Shown piece by piece: positions 7,268-10,978 of a stretch of DNA of 10,978 nt (its first letter is position 1; the number at the start of each line of letters is the position of its first letter). The notes beneath the pieces are model-generated. The model had not been told where the DNA came from and ran no database searches. It worked only from the letters and a program-made list of their open reading frames with translations. The DNA comes from Brachionus koreanus (taxonomy: Eukaryota; Rotifera; Eurotatoria; Ploima; Brachionidae): contig PJRA01000473.1 in assembly GCA_016987375.1 (NCBI GenBank), forward strand, positions 1,025,312-1,036,289, given 5' to 3'. A program made the translations under genes and the position numbers.

Positions 7268-7984
7268 TTATTTTTTGGCATATGTAATTTTCATGGCGTT
7301 GGTTGGAGCAATTTTAAAACCTTGAAGAGCGTCCTTTGCAATAGTAGCCAAATGCTCATTTTCAAACTCAACAAAAGCAATGTCCGATCTTCCAGGTACA
7401 AGACGAACTTCCCTGAAGCCTGCAAACGGCTGAAATAGCATCTGCAAAACACTCATTTCTGTGTCTTCTGGTAGATTGACCAAAAACAAAATTTTATTAG
7501 GCTGATCGCCAGATCCTCCCTGAGCCGGCGCCGGCGTTGCTCCACTAGCAGCAGCGCTTTCGGCTTTCTTCTTCTCTTTCTTGGCCGCTTGCTCGGCTGC
7601 TTCATCTTTGGCATCTTTCTTTGGACGTTCCACAAAAGTTCCATATCTTTTGGCAATTACATCTGACTGTGATTTGGCATACTGAATTCTCATGGCTTTG
7701 TCATAAAACGGAAAGCCTTGCATTGACCTCAGAGCATTCGAGGCACTGTTTATGTCATTGAATATGACAAACGCTTGACCGCGCATCTTTAAGTTTTTTT
7801 TAGCTACTATGTCAATTATTTGACCGAATTGGGAAAAAATTGCATATAATGACTTTTTTAGCTCTTAAATTAAATGTTTGTGAATAGATACAAAATTTTT
7901 GTTACAAGATTTTAATTTACCTTCTTTTTTTATTTTTTCATTTAGGTTGTTTATGTAGATTGTGTGATTGGGTCTGTTTTCCAT
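7268..7984 (-). CDS. snf: U1A/U2B''-type spliceosomal snRNP protein (SNF)
   Basis: It binds stem-loops of U1 and/or U2 snRNA in the nuclear spliceosome. Exon 1 (7984-7921) gives [20 protein letters not shown] 56-nt GT-AG phase-1 intron (7919-7864 plus the flanking G) is followed by exon 2 (7863-7268), ending TAA, for 219 residues. That is close to fly SNF and human U2B'' and shorter than human U1A. RRM1 carries RNP2 IYINNL (9-14) and RNP1 RGQAFVIF (49-56), with the RNA-contacting Tyr10, Gln51 and Phe53 positions kept. An Ala/Lys/Glu-rich linker (about 90-143) leads to RRM2 from [10 protein letters not shown] (144) through [13 protein letters not shown] to the C-terminus ITYAKK. The DIVA in the loop region resembles U2B'', while KMRGQAF is common to both, as expected of a single invertebrate protein serving both snRNPs. 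Confidence 0.96.
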
Positions 7985-8734
7985 TTTAATTGACAATTTT
8001 TTTTTTATTTTTTTAAATTTGATTTTTAATTTCAAAAATATATGAAAAGCTTTTTTATTAAACAAGTAGTTGAATAACAGTTCGTTTTATTTATTTTTGG
8101 TGCAAAATTAACTTAACAATTGGCATTGTTTTATTTTAAAATAAAAAATTTAATAAAATAATTTCATTGTTTAATTATTTGTTTATTAAAATAAATTTAT
8201 TTGGAAATTTTTCTTTTTTTTTTAAATTTTTTCTACTGTGACAACATCTTTCATATGCTTAATTTTGAAAGTTATTATAAAGCTGATTTTTAAAATATTT
8301 TTTTTAACTTTAAATAATCAATAAAAATTTTTTTAATTTTTAATATTTGTGTATTTTTTCAAATTTTGAATAAAATAAACTGAAAAAAATTTTTTTGATT
8401 TTTTTTTAATTAATTGAAGAGTTAGCTTGAATTTTTTTTATAGTTTTACAAAAAAAAAAATTCAATTTAAAACCAGAATCTAACTGAATTTATTAAAAAT
8501 TTGATAGACAATCAATAATAGATAATGATGAAAAAAAATTAAAATAGACCTCAATGAAGTGTGAGTTTTTTTAGGGGAAATGGAAGCATAGATAATTTTT
8601 TAAAAAAATTTTGCAAATAATTAAAAAAAATTAATTTTAAAACATTATTTTATTAATAATTACTGCGAGCGTTAAACAAATAATTATCTAATTGAAAAAA
8701 AAAAAATTTAAATTTAAAATATTCAAATATTGTT
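7985..8734. other. AT-rich intergenic spacer, about 750 bases
   Basis: It separates the snRNP gene start from the eL29 3' end and must contain the snRNP promoter near 7990-8100. The rest is dominated by A/T runs and includes an 18-base palindrome of low complexity at 8129-8146. I see no gene, transposon domain or RNA. Confidence 0.5.
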
Positions 8735-8740
8735 TTTATT
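8735..8740 (-). promoter_or_regulatory. AATAAA poly(A) signal of eL29
   Basis: The minus strand reads AATAAA 9-14 bases after the TGA stop of eL29. A 3' UTR this short is common in compact ribosomal protein genes. Confidence 0.65.
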
Positions 8741-8748
8741 TATGTGAC

Positions 8749-8972
8749 TCACTTAGCGGCTGGCTTTGGGTTTTTGTTGTGTCTCTTTGAGAATCTAAGA
8801 TTTCTCAAAAATTTTGGATCAACACCTTTCAATGAAGGGTATCGCTGTCTCTTAGGTTTATGGATACCGTTTCGGTGGTTTTTGTTGTCTATAAAAATTG
8901 AAAATAAATACAAAGCCTGGATGATTAAATCCTACTTTGGTTATGATTGGTATGGTTCTTTGATTTGGCCAT
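8749..8972 (-). CDS. RPL29: Ribosomal protein eL29, two exons
   Basis: This is a component of the cytosolic 60S ribosomal subunit. Exon 1 (8972-8936) encodes [13 protein letters not shown] 47-nt GT-AG intron (8935-8889, phase 1) is followed by exon 2 (8888-8749), which gives [19 protein letters not shown], then [17 protein letters not shown] and ends NPKPAAK-TGA. The total is 58 residues, close to yeast Rpl29 (59) and far shorter than the extended vertebrate protein. The KNHTNHNQ start, [20 protein letters not shown] and RHNK blocks are characteristic. The protein is strongly basic. The gene is easy to miss because a 107-codon plus-strand open frame overlaps it; that frame is an antisense shadow. 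A pyrimidine run upstream (9046-9037) may mark a TOP-type transcription start. Confidence 0.96.
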
Positions 8973-9036
8973 CTTTCTATTCCGATTTCTATTTCAATAT
9001 TAAATTAGAAAGAAAATTATTTTTGTATAAGCTTTT

Positions 9037-9046
9037 AAGAAAAGAG
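9037..9046 (-). promoter_or_regulatory. Possible 5' TOP tract of eL29
   Basis: The minus strand reads CTCTTTTCTT about 65-74 bases upstream of the eL29 start codon. Ribosomal protein mRNAs in animals often start with such a C plus pyrimidine run. If the mRNA receives a spliced leader instead, this would not be the mature end. Confidence 0.3.
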
Positions 9047-9072
9047 CTCGTGGTGGAAAATAAATGAATGCT

Positions 9073-9539
9073 AAGCAAAAAAAAAAATAAATTAAAATTG
9101 CATTAAAAAATTAATTTTTTCTCTTATTTTACCTTCACTCTTAAACAAAATAAAAAACTTATACTATAGATCTATCGAGTGGTGAACAAAAAAATGACTT
9201 AGCATCTAATTTTTCATTTGTATACAGAAAAAACATTTATCTATTTTAAATTTTTTTTACTATTTGCTAAAAATTTAAGAAAATATGGCTAAAATATATT
9301 GAAAAATAGAAATTTTTAATACTTTATTTAAATACTGAAGATAATTCTTTTCAATTTGTAATTTGTATGTCAAGAAATTTAGAATTTTCTAAAAATTTTA
9401 AATTTTAATAGAAAAAAAACCGAATAATAAAAAATAAATAAAGGATTTTAAACATCTTTTATAATAGATTTGAATACTTCAAATAGTTAATTAAATTTTT
9501 TGGTGATTTTTTGAACATTTTTTTATGATGTTTTTAAAG
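9073..9539. other. AT-rich spacer
   Basis: It holds the eL29 upstream region on its left. A short open stretch DLSSGEQKNDLASNF after an ACTATAG sequence (about 9168) looks exon-like but has no support beyond composition. The rest is A/T runs up to the TTTTTAAAG acceptor-like site at 9531-9539. Confidence 0.4.
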
Positions 9540-9765
9540 ACCAGATGAGATTTTGAAACTAATTTTACAAATTGACAAAGAGTTTTTTAGTCTAAGACTT
9601 TTGATTCTGCGAATAAGATTAATATTGTATCACCACAAATAATTTTATTAAGCTAATTTTGTATCCTTCACCTTCTTTTAGACATATATAACGAATTACT
9701 GCTGTTGCTGAAAAAATATTTATTCCATTAATAACGTTAAAGAAGCAAAATTTCAAAATTTATTT
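9540..9765 (+). pseudogene. Broken copy 2 of the unrecognised two-exon segment
   Basis: After TTAAAG (9534-9539) the reading begins one base into the exon exactly as in copy 1: PDEILKLILQIDKEFFSLR against VTSKLEDLFNLTEEFLSLR, the same 19-residue length with a matching -E-F-x-SLR end. It continues LLILRIRLILYHHK, then TAA at 9640-9642. Part of the exon seen in copy 1 is missing. A GT at 9661 and AG at 9681 keep the junction, but the intron is only 21 bases, too short to splice. The second exon restarts in the same phase as copy 1: IYNELLLLLKKYL against IVYELVLLMKGYF, then a frameshift and NVKEAKF against NEKVARKF. It is a pseudogene. The function of the family is unknown to me. Confidence 0.6.
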
Positions 9766-9985
9766 ATTTTAATTTTTCATTTTATAATTTTTTTAAGAAG
9801 AGCTAGACAAACATCATTTTAAAGAGCATTCAATTTTGTTTATTTTAACATAAAATGTAACATTTAATAAAGTTTTAGAATAACAAAGATCCATCAATCA
9901 ATTATATTAAAATTTTTAATAAACGCAAAATTAAATGACTCAACATAATTTCTTTATTTTTTGTTTCACCCATTTATCGATGAGG
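9766..9985. other. AT-rich spacer before a LINE tail
   Basis: No gene or repeat recognised. The apparent ATG at 9935 only opens a frame that later enters the RT relic. Confidence 0.4.
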
Positions 9986-10220
9986 AATCCATACCTGAAA
10001 AAAGATATAGAATTATTGGAAAAAATACCAAAATACGTGCTACTAAATTGGTCCCTGATATTAGACATTCAAAGTATGAAAAGCAGATTAGCAGTGCTCA
10101 GTTTGACGTCTTTAAGAGTCAGACGAGAAAGAGGAGACTTAATAGAATTTTTTAAATGAACTAAAAGGCTTTACTTAGTGACCTGGCAAAATCCTGTTCT
10201 TCCCTTAAATGTAATTCCCT
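9986..10220 (+). pseudogene. Non-LTR retrotransposon C-terminal relic, 5' truncated
   Basis: Two overlapping frames together give the conserved segment beyond the RT domain. One reads NPYLKKDIELLEKI, the next RATKLVPDIRHSKYE, and the first again SRLAVLSLTSLRVRRERGD and LIEFFK, followed by TGA and a piece TWQNPVLPLN. The order NPYLKKDIE-LLE-RATKLVP-LSLTSL-RRERGDLIE is typical of non-LTR elements with this C-terminal region. Frameshifts near 10035 and 10080 offset one another, and a stop follows at 10157-10159. Nothing of the RT palm or endonuclease precedes it, as expected for a copy truncated at its 5' end during insertion. It could be the same family as one of the other RT relics, but no shared region exists to compare. 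Confidence 0.88.
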
Positions 10221-10699
10221 TATAATCAGAGTTGTTTAAAAGTCACACAGTTTTTAAAAATTAAATTGTATTTTTTTAATGACTTTTAGTATTATGAAAT
10301 TTTATTTTTTTATGTGATAACTAATTACTAATACTTTTAATTTACGATTTATACATCTAATTAATTTTTTTTACAAATTAATATAAATAAATGAGGATTT
10401 GATTTTTTTTTTAATTGACGTTAAGTCAAAATAAGTGACAATGATTTAATATGTTTTCTTTTAAAAATTTATACAAATTATTTATTAAAAAAATCCAACC
10501 TTAAATAAAGCTGTGCCTATTAGATTTTTGGCAGTTAATTTTGACCTATGTGGTCGTTTGATATAACCAGATTTAGAAAAAATTATCAAATGATTATACA
10601 ATTTTTGAACAATTAATAAAAATTACATTTTTTCCTAAAGCTTGCTTGAAAGATTCTACATTCATTATTTAATTTAAATGTTCCAAAGATTTATTTTTT
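10221..10699. other. AT-rich spacer between two LINE relics
   Basis: No gene is seen. The first bases may be the 3' UTR of the preceding LINE copy. I found no clear poly(A) tail or target-site duplication and no recognisable domain in any frame. Confidence 0.45.
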
Positions 10700-10978
10700 A
10701 ATATTAAATTATGAAAAAGGTCAGGTCCACAGACCAACTTGCTTCAACTCCTAGATTTTTTAGCATCAAATGTAATTCATGATACCAGCGTGTTGGAAAA
10801 GAGCAAATGTAACTCCAGTATACAAGAAGAAAAGTGGTAAAATAAATCCTGAAAACTATCGTCCAATATCGCTTTTATCAATACTGATAAAAATAATGGA
10901 GAAGCTAATTAGAGATGAAATGGTAATTCATTTATCTGAACACAAATTACTTTCTATCCATCAACATGGATTTATGCG
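10700..10978 (+). pseudogene. Non-LTR reverse transcriptase, N-terminal part, cut by window edge
   Basis: From 10776 to the window end one frame is open for 67 codons. It reads MIPACWKRANVTPVYKKKSG, then INPENYRPISLLSILIKIME, then LIRDEMVIHLSEHKLLS and IHQHGFM. These are the RT fingers blocks: WK-A-V-P-YKK, NYRPISLLS and QHGF. A TAA directly precedes the open frame, and the stretch before it (10710-10770) hints at a displaced SGPDxL block in other frames, so there is probably a deletion or frameshift near 10730-10775. QHGF distinguishes it from the QAGF and EQSGF types of the other two relics. Whether the full element beyond the window is intact cannot be seen; I call it a likely pseudogene because of the damaged 5' side. 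Confidence 0.85.

Noticed and set aside
7453..7656. 67-codon minus-strand frame inside the snRNP gene
   Set aside because: It is an out-of-frame shadow of the Ala/Lys linker region.
8129..8146. 18-base perfect palindrome of T and A
   Set aside because: It is low-complexity sequence expected by chance in DNA of this composition.
8744..9067. 107-codon plus-strand open frame as a membrane protein gene
   Set aside because: It is the antisense of an intact eL29 gene, whose motifs and splice sites are unmistakable on the minus strand.

Overview
The window looks like nuclear DNA of a small invertebrate animal: very AT-rich, with long A/T runs between genes, tiny GT-AG introns (45-63 nt), and degraded copies of several transposon families. 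A rotifer such as Brachionus would fit the tiny introns, AT bias, single SNF-type snRNP protein and mix of MULE, hAT and non-LTR relics, but that is inference. The three host genes end with TAG, TAA and TGA, so the code is standard. 

Host genes: a tRNA-Ser(UGA) on the plus strand at 2733-2814; a five-exon rhodanese-type sulfurtransferase on the minus strand (2839-3933), tail to tail with the tRNA; a two-exon U1A/U2B''/SNF spliceosomal protein on the minus strand (7268-7984); and a two-exon ribosomal protein eL29 on the minus strand (8749-8972), hidden beneath a longer but spurious plus-strand open frame. These genes look intact. They serve unrelated housekeeping roles (sulfur transfer, splicing, translation) and do not form a pathway. 

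Transposon relics: 590-1312 minus (a non-LTR reverse transcriptase joined to a MULE fragment); 1653-2376 plus (a MULE whose catalytic core is deleted); 5085-5730 minus (the SWIM/AT-hook tail of a MULE); 5750-6360 plus (non-LTR RT); 6486-6658 (a long inverted repeat); 6742-6987 minus (hAT C-terminus); 9986-10220 plus (5'-truncated RT tail); and 10700-10978 plus (a further RT running off the window). Most carry stops or frameshifts. 

The least explained feature is a pair of related two-exon segments on the plus strand (4335-4692 and 9540-9765). They share exon starts, intron phases and a diverged protein sequence of a family I do not recognise; the second copy is clearly broken. Everything else is AT-rich spacer in which I see no gene.
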